A stretch of DNA of 38,640 nucleotides, taken from positions 1-38,640 of IMG/VR virus record IMGVR_UViG_3300048924_000336; one strand, given 5' to 3'. The notes under the pieces are model-generated. The model did no database searches. It saw nothing but the letters and a program-made list of their open reading frames with translations, and was not told the DNA's origin. Origin of the DNA: a virus. Numbering within the stretch: position 1 is the stretch's first letter; each line of letters opens with the position of its first letter. A program made the translations under genes and the position numbers. This document shows positions 5,732-13,088 of this stretch, in pieces.

Positions 5732-5859
5732 TATTCATCTGGGCGCTCGCATTCATCATCGGCTGGTGGCTGATCTGGAAGCTCATCGTCAAGCCGTTCC
5801 TGTGGACGATCTCTCGACCCGGGATGCCGGGGGACCGCCATGGCCGCAGGCGACGCTGA
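5728..5859 (+). CDS. Single-pass membrane microprotein (43 aa)
   Basis: ATG at 5728 with GAGGAG upstream. MIFIWALAFIIGWWLIWKLIV is one long hydrophobic segment rich in Trp and Ile, followed by a basic tail (DRHGRRRR), so N-out/C-in topology is expected. The last 20 bases overlap the next gene. Small membrane proteins between packaging genes are of unknown role in phages. Confidence 0.65.
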   Translation: MIFIWALAFIIGWWLIWKLIVKPFLWTISRPGMPGDRHGRRRR

Positions 5860-6208
5860 CTGGCGCAAGCTCGTCAAGGACGCCGTCGCGGTCAAGGCGG
5901 CGACGTCCTCGCAGAAGTCCGGCGCCAGCGATCACATCCGGATCTCGCGCGTCGGACTGTCCACCGACGCCCACCCCTTCCTGGTGGAGGCCGCGCGTAA
6001 GCGCGGCATCTCACTCACCGGGTACATCCGTCGGGCTACGATGGCGCACGTGGCGATGGACCTCGGTCTCGAGGCAGTCGACCTGTTCGACAAGGACTTG
6101 AGCATCGCGCCGATCGGTCGGCGCGGTGGGCCCCCGACGAAGGATCTGGACGGCGAGCGCTACGGTCGCTGGGAGGTACAGCCACATGACGTTGGAGACG
6201 ACGCCTGA
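5840..6208 (+). CDS. Ribbon-helix-helix-like protein (122 aa)
   Basis: ATG at 5840; its ribosome binding site is weak, so translation is probably coupled to the membrane microprotein it overlaps. Residues about 35-75 (HIRISRVGLSTDAHPFLVEAARKRGISLTGYIRRATMAHVAMDLGL) have the strand-helix-helix order of MetJ/Arc-type proteins, the second helix being SLTGYIRRATMAHVA. The C-terminus (IGRRGGPPTKDLDGERYGRWEV) is extended. It overlaps terL by 23 bases. It could be a regulator or a second DNA-recognition component for packaging. Confidence 0.7.
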   Translation: MAAGDADWRKLVKDAVAVKAATSSQKSGASDHIRISRVGLSTDAHPFLVEAARKRGISLTGYIRRATMAHVAMDLGLEAVDLFDKDLSIAPIGRRGGPPTKDLDGERYGRWEVQPHDVGDDA

Positions 6209-7703
6209 CGCGCGAGAGCTTCTCCGCAAGATCGATCGGCTGCCCGAGAAGCAGCGCGCCGAGCTCATGGAGCGCTACGCCAAGAAGACCTCGGGCGAGA
6301 TCCAGATCTGGTACTGCAAGCGCGGCCGCATGTGCGACGGAGAGCCGCACGCGGGGGTCCCCTACCGCCACGCTCGCAGCGACCAGTGGCCGCCGCCGGG
6401 CACCGACTGGGACACGTGGTTCTACATGTCCGGCCGAGGTGCCGGGAAGACGAAGGCCGGTGGCCACTGGACCCGGAAGATGGCCCGGGTCACCGACCGG
6501 ATCGCACTGATCGGTCGCCGCGGTACGGACGTCCGCGCAACCATGGTGGAGGGGCCCGCCGGTCTCATCAAGGCGTGCGAGGCTGCCGGCGAGAGCTACG
6601 ACTGGAAGCCCGCCCTGAAGGAGTTCACCTTCGAGAACGGCGCGAAGGCGTTCGGCTACTCCGGCGAGGAGCCGGAGTCGCTGCGTGGCCCGGAGCACGG
6701 CGCCGGCTGGCTGGACGAGCCGTGCCACATCGTGCTGATCGAGGAGGTCTGGTCGAACTACACCCTGGGGCTGCGGTCTGAGGGTGTGCCTGGCGGGGCG
6801 AAGACGCTGCTGACCAGCTCGCCGCTGCCGACGAAGTGGACCCGCGAGCGGATCGACGAAAAGGGCCAGGAGCTCGAGTCGATCGACGAGGAGACGGGCG
6901 AACGCGATCGCGCACCCCGGACGGTCCTGGTGTCGGTGCCGACGTCGGTGAACCTGAAGAACCTGGACGAGGGCTACAAGCGCCGCGTCATCAACCCGCT
7001 GAAGGGCACGCGGAAAGGGCGCCAGGAGCTGGACGCCATGCTGCTCGAGGATGTCGAGGGTGCGCTCTGGAAAGCAGAGTGGCAGGTCCGTGCGCGGTTC
7101 AAGCGCGAGGACATGGATCGCGTCGTGGTGGCGATCGACCCCGCTGGTTCCGACGCGAAGTCGTCCGACCTCACCGGCATCATCGCCGCCGGCAAGATGG
7201 GCGAACGCTTCGGCGTGTTCAAGGACGTCTCCGACCGCTACACCCCGATGGGCTGGGCCGCGGCCGCCATCGCGCTGTACGAGGAGCTCGAAGCCGATGC
7301 GATCGTGCTCGAGCGCTATGGCGGTGCGTCGGCGACCACGATCCTGCGCAACGCCGGGTTCGAGGGCAAGATCATCGAGGTGAAGGCGCGCGTGGGCAAG
7401 ATGGCTCGCGCCGAACCGATTGCCGGACTCTACGAACAGAAGCGCGTCGACCACCTCGAAGGCGCGGACCTCGCGGATCTCGAGGAGGAGCAGGTCTCCT
7501 GGGTCCCTGGCGTCACGAAGAAGTCCCCGGACCGGATGGACGCCGTCGTCTGGGCGCTCACGGACCTGTCGGGCAAGCACCACGTCACCGCTGCCGTCGG
7601 CAACGCGAAGGGCTCGATCAGTCGGTCACCGCAGAACCATGCACCCGGCTCGAAGTATCGGAGGAAGAATTGGACGCAGGGCATTCGCCGCTCATCGCGG
7701 TGA
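6186..7703 (+). CDS. terL: Terminase large subunit (505 aa)
   Basis: ATG at 6186 with GGGAGGT upstream. The N-terminal ATPase has a Walker A motif SGRGAGKT at residues 82-89 and a Walker B-like WLDEP with D177/E178 after the RGPEHGAGW stretch. It also has a coupling-motif-like LLTSSPLP around residue 214. The C-terminal nuclease domain begins near VVVAIDPAGSD (D318 a metal ligand), continues with AIVLERYGGAS, and has the final acidic site in SPDRMDAVVWALTDL. The full length is as expected for phage terminases of this class. It powers DNA translocation into the prohead and cuts the concatemer. The last 34 bases overlap the DUF1360 gene. Confidence 0.95.
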   Translation: MTLETTPDARELLRKIDRLPEKQRAELMERYAKKTSGEIQIWYCKRGRMCDGEPHAGVPYRHARSDQWPPPGTDWDTWFYMSGRGAGKTKAGGHWTRKMARVTDRIALIGRRGTDVRATMVEGPAGLIKACEAAGESYDWKPALKEFTFENGAKAFGYSGEEPESLRGPEHGAGWLDEPCHIVLIEEVWSNYTLGLRSEGVPGGAKTLLTSSPLPTKWTRERIDEKGQELESIDEETGERDRAPRTVLVSVPTSVNLKNLDEGYKRRVINPLKGTRKGRQELDAMLLEDVEGALWKAEWQVRARFKREDMDRVVVAIDPAGSDAKSSDLTGIIAAGKMGERFGVFKDVSDRYTPMGWAAAAIALYEELEADAIVLERYGGASATTILRNAGFEGKIIEVKARVGKMARAEPIAGLYEQKRVDHLEGADLADLEEEQVSWVPGVTKKSPDRMDAVVWALTDLSGKHHVTAAVGNAKGSISRSPQNHAPGSKYRRKNWTQGIRRSSR

Positions 7704-8041
7704 CGTGGGAGACGCTCCCGATCATCGTAGTGACGATCCTCGTCGCCATCCTCGGTGTCGGGCGACTCACGCGCGTGATCGTCTACGACGACTTCCCGCC
7801 CGCCCGCTGGTGGCGCGAGACCTGGGCGATCTGGTGCGAGGAGCACAACTGGTCCGGGTGGGAGAAGCTGTTCACCTGCTGGTGGTGCTTCTCGTTCTGG
7901 TGCACGCTCGCCTGCGTCGGCTGGTACATCGGCGGCCTGTTCGTGGTGTGGCTCGCGTGGTCCTGGTGGATCTTCTGGGGGTCGCTCGCGATCGCGTACG
8001 TAGCGGCGATGGTGATTACGCGGGACGACCCGAACAGCTAG
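7670..8041 (+). CDS. DUF1360-type membrane protein (123 aa)
   Basis: The start is taken as TTG at 7670 because GGAGG lies five bases upstream; a GTG at 7700, overlapping the terL stop, is the alternative but has no ribosome site. A first hydrophobic segment (LPIIVVTILVAILGVG) is followed by RLTRVIVYDDFPPARWWRETW, then TCWWCFSFWCTLACVGWYIGGLFVVWLAWSWWIFWGSLAIAYVAAMV. The RLTRVIVYD signature and a C-W-W-C-x-S/G-F-W motif just before the membrane helices are typical of DUF1360 proteins found in actinophages and Bacillus. Function of the family is not known to me. Confidence 0.8.
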   Translation: MDAGHSPLIAVTWETLPIIVVTILVAILGVGRLTRVIVYDDFPPARWWRETWAIWCEEHNWSGWEKLFTCWWCFSFWCTLACVGWYIGGLFVVWLAWSWWIFWGSLAIAYVAAMVITRDDPNS

Positions 8042-8088
8042 GATGGCGGCGTCGATCCCCATGTCGATCCGGCAGGCCGCCCTGCCAT

Positions 8089-8121
8089 CGGTCCCCGAGT
8101 CTCCCCAGGGCTCGGGGACCG
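8089..8121. terminator. Bidirectional terminator between convergent genes
   Basis: Perfect 11-bp stem CGGTCCCCGAG / CTCGGGGACCG with an 11-base loop. It lies between the stop of the rightward DUF1360 gene (8041) and the stop of the leftward gene (8132), so it can end transcription from both sides. Confidence 0.85.
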
Positions 8122-8131
8122 CGCCGTTCCC

Positions 8132-8476
8132 TCAGCGCGTCACGGTCATGATGAGCGCGATGATCGCGACCAGGCCGGTGACCGCCGAGAACCCGAGTGC
8201 GATGTTCTGCCGGATGCCGGTCGTGCCCGCCTTGCCAGAGTCGGTGTCGTAGCGGCGGGTCGCCTCGAACTCGGCACGCGGCATGTAGGTGGCCTGCGCG
8301 TCGGTGGCCATACCGCGCAGCTCGTTCAGGCTGCCGAGGCGCTGATCCATCGAGTGGATCGCGGCTTCGATGGCCCGCTGATCCGCCTCGCGGAGGGCGT
8401 CCTGGTAGCGGCGATCCTGCGCTCGGAGCTCGTCATAATGCTCCTTGAGGGTGTCGACGGTCCATTCGCTGGGCAT
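8132..8476 (-). CDS. Tail-anchored coiled-coil membrane protein (114 aa)
   Basis: Reverse-strand gene inside the rightward late region. I prefer ATG at 8474-8476, beginning MPSEWTVDTLKEHYDELRAQD, because TACACT sits 6 bases upstream (leaderless arrangement). A GTG at 8501-8503 with GGAG nearby would add nine residues. Residues about 8-50 form an acidic coiled coil, then a linker, and the C-terminus IALGFSAVTGLVAIIALIMTVTR is a single membrane anchor ending the protein. Tail-anchored coiled-coil proteins of this type are common in actinophages, usually without assigned role; holin-accessory or exclusion functions are possible. Confidence 0.75.
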   Translation of the reverse strand: MPSEWTVDTLKEHYDELRAQDRRYQDALREADQRAIEAAIHSMDQRLGSLNELRGMATDAQATYMPRAEFEATRRYDTDSGKAGTTGIRQNIALGFSAVTGLVAIIALIMTVTR

Positions 8477-8548
8477 GGCTGCAGTGTATGCGGTGGTCGA
8501 CACTTCACTCCGAGCACCGGGATCGAGCGCGAGAAGCCCGACCTGGGC

Positions 8549-8605
8549 TAGGCTCGTCGCATGCGTAGTTATTCGTCGGAGTCATCGGAGCCCAGGCCCC
8601 GGTAG
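8549..8605 (+). promoter_or_regulatory. Promoter-like box and 14-codon leaderless mini-ORF
   Basis: TAGGCT (8549-8554), 6 bases, then ATG at 8561 opening MRSYSSESSEPRPR and stopping at TAG 8603-8605. A strong terminator starts 20 bases later. Together they would make an RNA of about 105 bases that is either a small regulatory RNA or encodes a Ser/Glu/Arg-rich micropeptide. No -35 box is recognisable. Bases 8504-8674 contain no other gene. Confidence 0.4.
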
Positions 8606-8624
8606 TTCGACGACCCTTGTCCCC

Positions 8625-8663
8625 GAACTCCCTCGGCCCTCCTGGGTCGGGGGAGTTCTTTAT
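8625..8663 (+). terminator. Strong intrinsic terminator upstream of tRNAs
   Basis: A 15-bp stem (8625-8639 with 8644-8658, two G.T pairs) closed by the tetraloop TCCT and followed by TTTAT. It has the best U-track of any hairpin seen in the window. It separates the 8549 mini-unit from the tRNA genes. Confidence 0.9.
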
Positions 8664-8674
8664 GTCCGGCCAAT

Positions 8675-8744
8675 GGCATCGAAACCAGGCGGTGGGCGCG
8701 GGCTGTAAACCTGTAGCCACGGGGTTCGACACCCTGCGGTGCCA
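8675..8744 (+). tRNA. tRNA-Tyr (anticodon GTA)
   Basis: Acceptor GGCATCG (8675-8681) pairs with CGGTGCC (8737-8743, one T.G pair), with discriminator A8744. Anticodon stem GCGGG/CCTGT holds the loop CTGTAAA (8703-8709) with anticodon GTA. T-stem CGGGG/CCCTG holds the loop TTCGACA. The D-arm is unusually short (13 bases, 5-base loop) and has one mismatch. CCA is not encoded. Reads UAC/UAU. Confidence 0.8.
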
Positions 8745-8745
8745 C

Positions 8746-8827
8746 GGAGAGTGAAGCAGCGTGGCGCTGTACCCGTCTCGAAAACGGTTGGTCCGCAAGG
8801 GCAGGGGTTCGATCCCTCCTCTCTCCG
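8746..8827 (+). tRNA. tRNA-Ser (anticodon CGA)
   Basis: Acceptor GGAGAGT pairs with TCTCTCC except at the innermost T-T; discriminator G8827 as expected for serine. Anticodon loop CTCGAAA is closed by CCGT/ACGG. A long variable arm (GGTCCGCAAGGG region) marks a class II tRNA. T-loop TTCGATC has a 4-bp stem and an A-C mismatch at the junction. Starts one base after the tRNA-Tyr. Reads UCG. Confidence 0.8.
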
Positions 8828-8828
8828 C

Positions 8829-8913
8829 GGAAGGTGAGCTCGGCCGGAGTCCGAGGCGCGCTTGCTAGGCGACGTGCACTTCGCGGTGTGGGGTTCGACT
8901 CCTCCGCCTTCCG
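8829..8913 (+). tRNA. tRNA-Ser (anticodon GCT), imperfect anticodon stem
   Basis: Acceptor GGAAGGT (8829-8835) pairs with GCCTTCC (8906-8912), discriminator G8913. Strong D-arm CTCGG...CCGAG; loop TTGCTAG with anticodon GCT; a long variable arm (GCAC TTCGC GGTGT) and T-loop TTCGACT. Only the three inner anticodon-stem pairs form; the outer two are mismatched, so it may be weak or decaying. Starts one base after the tRNA-Ser(CGA). Reads AGC/AGU. Confidence 0.7.
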
Positions 8914-8965
8914 CTGATACGCTCTGCTCGACTGGCAATGGCCGGGCTCACACCCGCTTCGCAGC

Positions 8966-8996
8966 CGAATGCTCCGTACGTAGTGCGGGGCATTCG
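8966..8996 (+). terminator. Hairpin terminator after the tRNA cluster
   Basis: 11-bp stem CGAATGCTCCG / CGGGGCATTCG with one G.T pair and a 9-base loop, followed by TGCTTCC. It separates the tRNA transcript from the portal gene promoter region. Confidence 0.75.
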
Positions 8997-9018
8997 TGCT
9001 TCCTGCCGACCACCCCGC

Positions 9019-9024
9019 TATGAT
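9019..9024 (+). promoter_or_regulatory. Candidate -10 box for the portal/head operon
   Basis: TATGAT in the context CCCCGCTATGATCC, after the terminator at 8966-8996 and 45 bases before the portal start. A small GGCGCTCAGCGCC hairpin follows in the leader (9033-9045). No convincing -35 box. Confidence 0.4.
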
Positions 9025-9069
9025 CCTCGCAGGGCGCTCAGCGCCACCAGTGCGATGTGAGGGGTCGGG

Positions 9070-10881
9070 ATGCCGCGGAGAGAGCTCACGGTTCGCCCCC
9101 GTTCCATGGTGGCGGCGGGGCGCAGCTACGGCGGCCGCAAGGACAAGAGCAAGGACAAGAGCTTCCGTGCCGGCGAGGAGTGGCAGCGCGCCGGATGGGA
9201 CTTCTACGACCTCGTCCCCGACTACGGTCAGGCCGCGAACATCGAAGGCGCCCTGATCTCCCGAGCCAAGCTCATCATCGAGGAGCGCGACGCCTTCGGC
9301 GTGTGGAAGACCACCGAGAATCCCGTAGCGCTGGCGGTGCTCGACGATTTCTACGGCGGCGAGGAGGGGCACAGCGAGTTCCTGCGCCTGGCCGCCATCC
9401 ACCTCACCGTGGCCGGCGAGGGGTGGACGATCTCACCGGACGTCAATGGCCTCGAGATGGCCATGCCCGAGGACTGGCAGGTTGCTGCCGCCACCGAGAC
9501 GGCGAAGAACGGCAGCGAGTGGCGGGTCAACGGCAAGCCGCTCTCGGGCGTCCGCGCCGGTGTTCGCATCTGGCGGCCACACCCGGTCAACCGCAAGAAG
9601 GCAGACACGCCGACGCGCCGCCTGCTGGCTACGCTCTCTCAGGCCGTCCAGCTTCAGAAGCGCATCTCGGCACAGATCGACTCCCGCCTGTCGGGTGCCG
9701 GCGTCTGGCTGATCCCGTCGGAGACGTCGTTCCCGTCGCAGCCGATGCAGCAGCTCAACGCGGGCGACCCCCCGGTTCACACGGATTCGATCGCGGCCGG
9801 CGACGCGCAGGGCCTCGCGGACCTGATGCTCGCACGCGCGCAGGAGGCGGTGGCGAACCCGGAGTCCGCGGCTGCCATGATCCCGCTGATCGGCGAGGTG
9901 CCCGGCGAGTACATCGAGAAGATCCGGGACCCCGTGACCTTCTGGTCCGAGCTGGACAAGGTCGCCCCGAATCTCCGCAAGGAGCTGCGCGAGGAGATCG
10001 CGCGCGGCATGGACATCCCGATCGAGGTGCTGCTCGGTGGCGAGGGGTCCAACCACTGGACCGCCTGGCTCTCCGACGAGAACAACATCAAGATCCACGC
10101 CGAGCCGACGCTGAAGATCATCACGTCCGGCCTGACCACCGGGTGGTTGTGGCTCGCGCTCGAGGATGAGCCGGGCATCGACAACCCCCGGCGGTTCCGT
10201 TTCGGCGCGGACACGGCCCAGATGCGCCTGCGCCCGAACCGCTCCCAGGAGGCGCTCGAGCTCAACGACCGGATGCTGCTCTCCGATGTGGCGACACTGC
10301 GCGAGAACGGCTTCACCGAGGCCGACCTGATGGACGAGGCGAACCTCCGGGTCGCGATCCTGCGCAAGATGGCGTCGGGTTCGACCACACCGGAGATCGT
10401 CGCCATCGCCGCCCGCATGCTGGGCGTCGAAGTGCCGCAGATCACCGACAATCGGCCGCCCGTGGAGGCTCGTCCTACGCCGTCGCTCGAGGATCACCCC
10501 ACTCGGGACATCCCAGATCGCGCCACGGAACCGCCTTCGGGTGCGGCGAACCTGCATCCGCTCGCGCTCGTGGCCGAACAGATCGTGGACAGGGCCCTGC
10601 AGCGTGCCGGGAACCGGATGAAGGTCAAGTACGGCGTGAAGCAGCCGCCCTGTGGGGCGAATCGGCTCTATCAGGCCGTCACGATCCAGGTCGGCGACCT
10701 GGATGACCTGCTCCTGGACGCCTGGGAGGCGTGTTCGCTTGCCGATTACGGTGTGGATGCCGTTGTCCTGGCGCGTGCGCTCGACTTCTACACCCGATCG
10801 CTGATGATGAGCCGCCGCGAACCGTCGAGGGCCACCATCTCGGCCGCCCTGAAGCTGCTCGTGCCGGAAAAAGTCGCCTGA
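9070..10881 (+). CDS. Portal protein (603 aa)
   Basis: ATG at 9070 with GAGGGG upstream. Length and gene order (after terL, before the maturation protease) match phage portals. Recognisable portal-like stretches are the N-terminal YDLVPDYGQAANIEGALISRAKLIIEERD (residues 46-75), IHLTVAGEGWTI, the long helical stem region NLRKELREEIARGMDIPIEVLLGGEGSNHWTAWLSDENNIKIHAEP (about 299-345), and LTTGWLWLALEDEPG. The C-terminal 100 residues (from LHPLALVAEQIVDRALQRAGNRMKVKYG) are an extra helical region. It forms the dodecameric ring at one capsid vertex through which DNA passes, binding TerL outside and connectors later. Confidence 0.9.
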   Translation: MPRRELTVRPRSMVAAGRSYGGRKDKSKDKSFRAGEEWQRAGWDFYDLVPDYGQAANIEGALISRAKLIIEERDAFGVWKTTENPVALAVLDDFYGGEEGHSEFLRLAAIHLTVAGEGWTISPDVNGLEMAMPEDWQVAAATETAKNGSEWRVNGKPLSGVRAGVRIWRPHPVNRKKADTPTRRLLATLSQAVQLQKRISAQIDSRLSGAGVWLIPSETSFPSQPMQQLNAGDPPVHTDSIAAGDAQGLADLMLARAQEAVANPESAAAMIPLIGEVPGEYIEKIRDPVTFWSELDKVAPNLRKELREEIARGMDIPIEVLLGGEGSNHWTAWLSDENNIKIHAEPTLKIITSGLTTGWLWLALEDEPGIDNPRRFRFGADTAQMRLRPNRSQEALELNDRMLLSDVATLRENGFTEADLMDEANLRVAILRKMASGSTTPEIVAIAARMLGVEVPQITDNRPPVEARPTPSLEDHPTRDIPDRATEPPSGAANLHPLALVAEQIVDRALQRAGNRMKVKYGVKQPPCGANRLYQAVTIQVGDLDDLLLDAWEACSLADYGVDAVVLARALDFYTRSLMMSRREPSRATISAALKLLVPEKVA

Positions 10882-10885
10882 GCGG

Positions 10886-10891
10886 TACGAT
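10886..10891 (+). promoter_or_regulatory. Candidate -10 box before the maturation protease
   Basis: TACGAT, four bases after the portal stop codon and 30 bases before the protease ATG, whose ribosome site is AGGAGG (10912-10917). No -35 match. Confidence 0.25.
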
Positions 10892-10921
10892 GGCGGCGCC
10901 GAATCACCCACAGGAGGCGTG

Positions 10922-13084
10922 ATGCCCAAGGAGACCGAGGCCACCGAGGTCGCGAAGCTGTTCGTGCTCGAGTTCGACTACCGATCGGACGACGGCGACC
11001 GCATCGTGGGCCCCTTCACCTCCCAGGAGGGCGCCCAGGAGTACGTCGATCAGGCCCGCGACGCCTGGAAGGCCGAGGCCGACCGGGAGTGGAGCGCCGA
11101 GTACAGTATCGTCTCGCTGGCGGCCGCGACAGATGCCGCAGAGGCAGCTGACGACACCGAGATGCCCCCCGATGAGCTGGATGATGGCGAAGAGGTCACC
11201 AGCCTGGTCCCCGTGCACGGCGTGTCCACCATCGAGGGGCGCGCGACTGGCGACGGCCGCGGGTTCCGCGCCGGTGCTGCCGATATCGAGGCCGTTCCGC
11301 AGCCTCTGGGCTTCGAGTTCGAGTCCGGGCACGGCAGCGACAACTCCAAGGTCGCGATCGTCGGTCAGATCACCGAGATGTCCCGCGTTCCGGTCCCCGG
11401 CGAGGATGGCGTCTTCGAGATCCGCTGGCGCGGCATGATCGACATGACTCGCCCGTACGCCGGGCTCGCCGTGCAGGGCATTGCGGATGGTACGTACACC
11501 GGGGCGTCTGTCATCGTCGACTCGGTCACAGTGGATGTCTCCGAACAGCGTGAGGAGCTGCGCGCGCGCATTCTCCGCGATCAGGCCAGCGATCAGGTCG
11601 ACGACAACCTGCCGCACAAGATGTCCACCCAGGAGATCGAGGATCTGGTCGACACCCTGGTGGGCGACGGCACCCAGCAGGTCCAGTGGTACTCCGAGAT
11701 GCGCCAGCGGCGCCTCGACATGGTGCCGACAGGGGCCTTCATCGAGGCGTACGTCGGCCTCGGCTGGGAGTTCGCCGACGAGATGACGCCCGACCAGCTC
11801 GTGGCCAGTGCCCAGGCGCTCACCGACTGCGGCTGCGGCGACATGAGCATCCTGCAGGAGCTGGACGAGGCGGGCTCGTGGGCCGTGGTCGACCTGACCG
11901 AGCTCTCCGAGGAGGAGCGCGAGGAGTATGACGGCCTTGCTCCGGCGCAGCAGGAGGAGTTCGCCCGCGAGCACGGCGCGCTCGTCGCCTCCGCGAACTT
12001 CGCCCCTGGCACGCACGACGGTCCCGGCTGGATCACGCACCCGCTAGCCACCGCGCGCATCCGGCGCTATTGGGTGCGCGGCAAGGGCGCGGCGAAGATC
12101 CGCTGGGGTGTCCCCGGCGACTTCAACCGTTGCCGCCTGCAGCTCGCGAAGTACGTCCAGAACCCCGACTGGCTCGCGGGTCTCTGCGCGAACATGCACA
12201 AGGAGGCCCTCGGGATCTGGCCGGGCATGGAGGACGGCGGCCGCGGCCGCCGGCACTCGCTCGTGGCATCCGCCGCGGCGCCCCAGCCGCTGTTCTCGAT
12301 CACCGCGTCCGCCGCGCCCCTGTCGGCCGACTACTTCGCCAACCCGAACTTCACCCAGGCGGAAGGCATCCACGTCGAGGGCGACAAGATCACCGGCTAC
12401 ATCGCCGTGTGGAACGTCTGCCACATCGGGAACCCGCAGGGCCCCGGCCGCTGCACGCTCGCCCCGAGGTCGAACGCGAACTACGCCTGGTATCGCACCG
12501 GCAAGGTTCTCACCGATGAGGGCTACGTTCCCGTCGGCCAGATCACCATGGCAACCGGCCACGCCGGGCAATTCCTGTCCGCGCGCGACGCCGTCGAGCA
12601 CTACGACAACACGGGCTACGCGATCGCCGACGTTGCCTGCGGAGAGGACGCCTACGGCATCTGGTTCTCGGGCAAGGTGCGCCCCGGGGTCAGCGACGAG
12701 GACATCTTCGAGGTCATGGCGTCCGGCATCGTCTCCGGCGACTGGCGAGAGATCCCCGGCGTCGGCTACGAGCTGGTCGCCGGCCTCGTCGTGAACGTCG
12801 GCGGGTTCGGCATCCCCAACGTGGCGCTCGCGGCGTCCGCGGCTGGTGTCACCTCGATCGTCGCGGCAGGTATGTACCAGCCCGAGACTCAGGTCACCTC
12901 TGACGAGGAGCCCGTGCAGTTCACGGCCGCGGAGGTGGCAGGTCTCATCGAGTCCACCGTGGAGACTTTTATCGCACGCCAGACGCGCGCGAAGATGGTG
13001 GAGGAGTTGGCGCCGATCCGCGCCCAGTTCCGCGCTCGCCAGCTCGCCGACGCGCGCTCCAAGTTCATCTCGATCGAAAGGTAG
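10922..13084 (+). CDS. Capsid maturation protease, two-lobed (720 aa)
   Basis: ATG at 10922 after AGGAGG (a GTG just before it is also possible). The N-lobe (about residues 90-210) has a protease-like pattern with H137 (ESGHGSD) and S196 (TYTGASVIVDSV). A central module (about 360-440) carries the actinophage-type sequence ATARIRRYWVRGKGAAKIRWG, GDFNRCRLQLAKYV, then GLCANMHKEALGIWPG. The C-lobe (about 465-650) has H547 (ATGHAGQ) and S605 (GIVSGDWREI). The C-terminal helix (ESTVETFIARQTRAKMVEELAPIRAQFRARQLADARSKF) could be scaffold-like. The family cleaves the scaffold and itself during prohead maturation. Which lobe is catalytic cannot be settled by eye. Unusually large for a prohead protease. 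Confidence 0.85.
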   Translation: MPKETEATEVAKLFVLEFDYRSDDGDRIVGPFTSQEGAQEYVDQARDAWKAEADREWSAEYSIVSLAAATDAAEAADDTEMPPDELDDGEEVTSLVPVHGVSTIEGRATGDGRGFRAGAADIEAVPQPLGFEFESGHGSDNSKVAIVGQITEMSRVPVPGEDGVFEIRWRGMIDMTRPYAGLAVQGIADGTYTGASVIVDSVTVDVSEQREELRARILRDQASDQVDDNLPHKMSTQEIEDLVDTLVGDGTQQVQWYSEMRQRRLDMVPTGAFIEAYVGLGWEFADEMTPDQLVASAQALTDCGCGDMSILQELDEAGSWAVVDLTELSEEEREEYDGLAPAQQEEFAREHGALVASANFAPGTHDGPGWITHPLATARIRRYWVRGKGAAKIRWGVPGDFNRCRLQLAKYVQNPDWLAGLCANMHKEALGIWPGMEDGGRGRRHSLVASAAAPQPLFSITASAAPLSADYFANPNFTQAEGIHVEGDKITGYIAVWNVCHIGNPQGPGRCTLAPRSNANYAWYRTGKVLTDEGYVPVGQITMATGHAGQFLSARDAVEHYDNTGYAIADVACGEDAYGIWFSGKVRPGVSDEDIFEVMASGIVSGDWREIPGVGYELVAGLVVNVGGFGIPNVALAASAAGVTSIVAAGMYQPETQVTSDEEPVQFTAAEVAGLIESTVETFIARQTRAKMVEELAPIRAQFRARQLADARSKFISIER

Positions 13085-13088
13085 CGCC

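Noticed and set aside
4345-5792. Two long open frames (260 and 434 codons) on the minus strand
   Set aside because: They are the antisense of rightward packaging genes, a normal artefact in high-GC DNA.
6036-7583. 515-codon open frame opposite terL
   Set aside because: Antisense shadow; terL has all its motifs on the plus strand.
8043-8252. 69-codon plus-strand frame after the DUF1360 gene
   Set aside because: It would run across the bidirectional terminator and into the reverse gene, with no ribosome site.
8675-8913. The tRNA cluster as an attachment site (attB/attP)
   Set aside because: No integrase is adjacent and no duplicated tRNA 3' end was seen in the window.
9433-10944. 503-codon antisense frame over the portal gene
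   Set aside because: Shadow composition; the portal is clear on the other strand.
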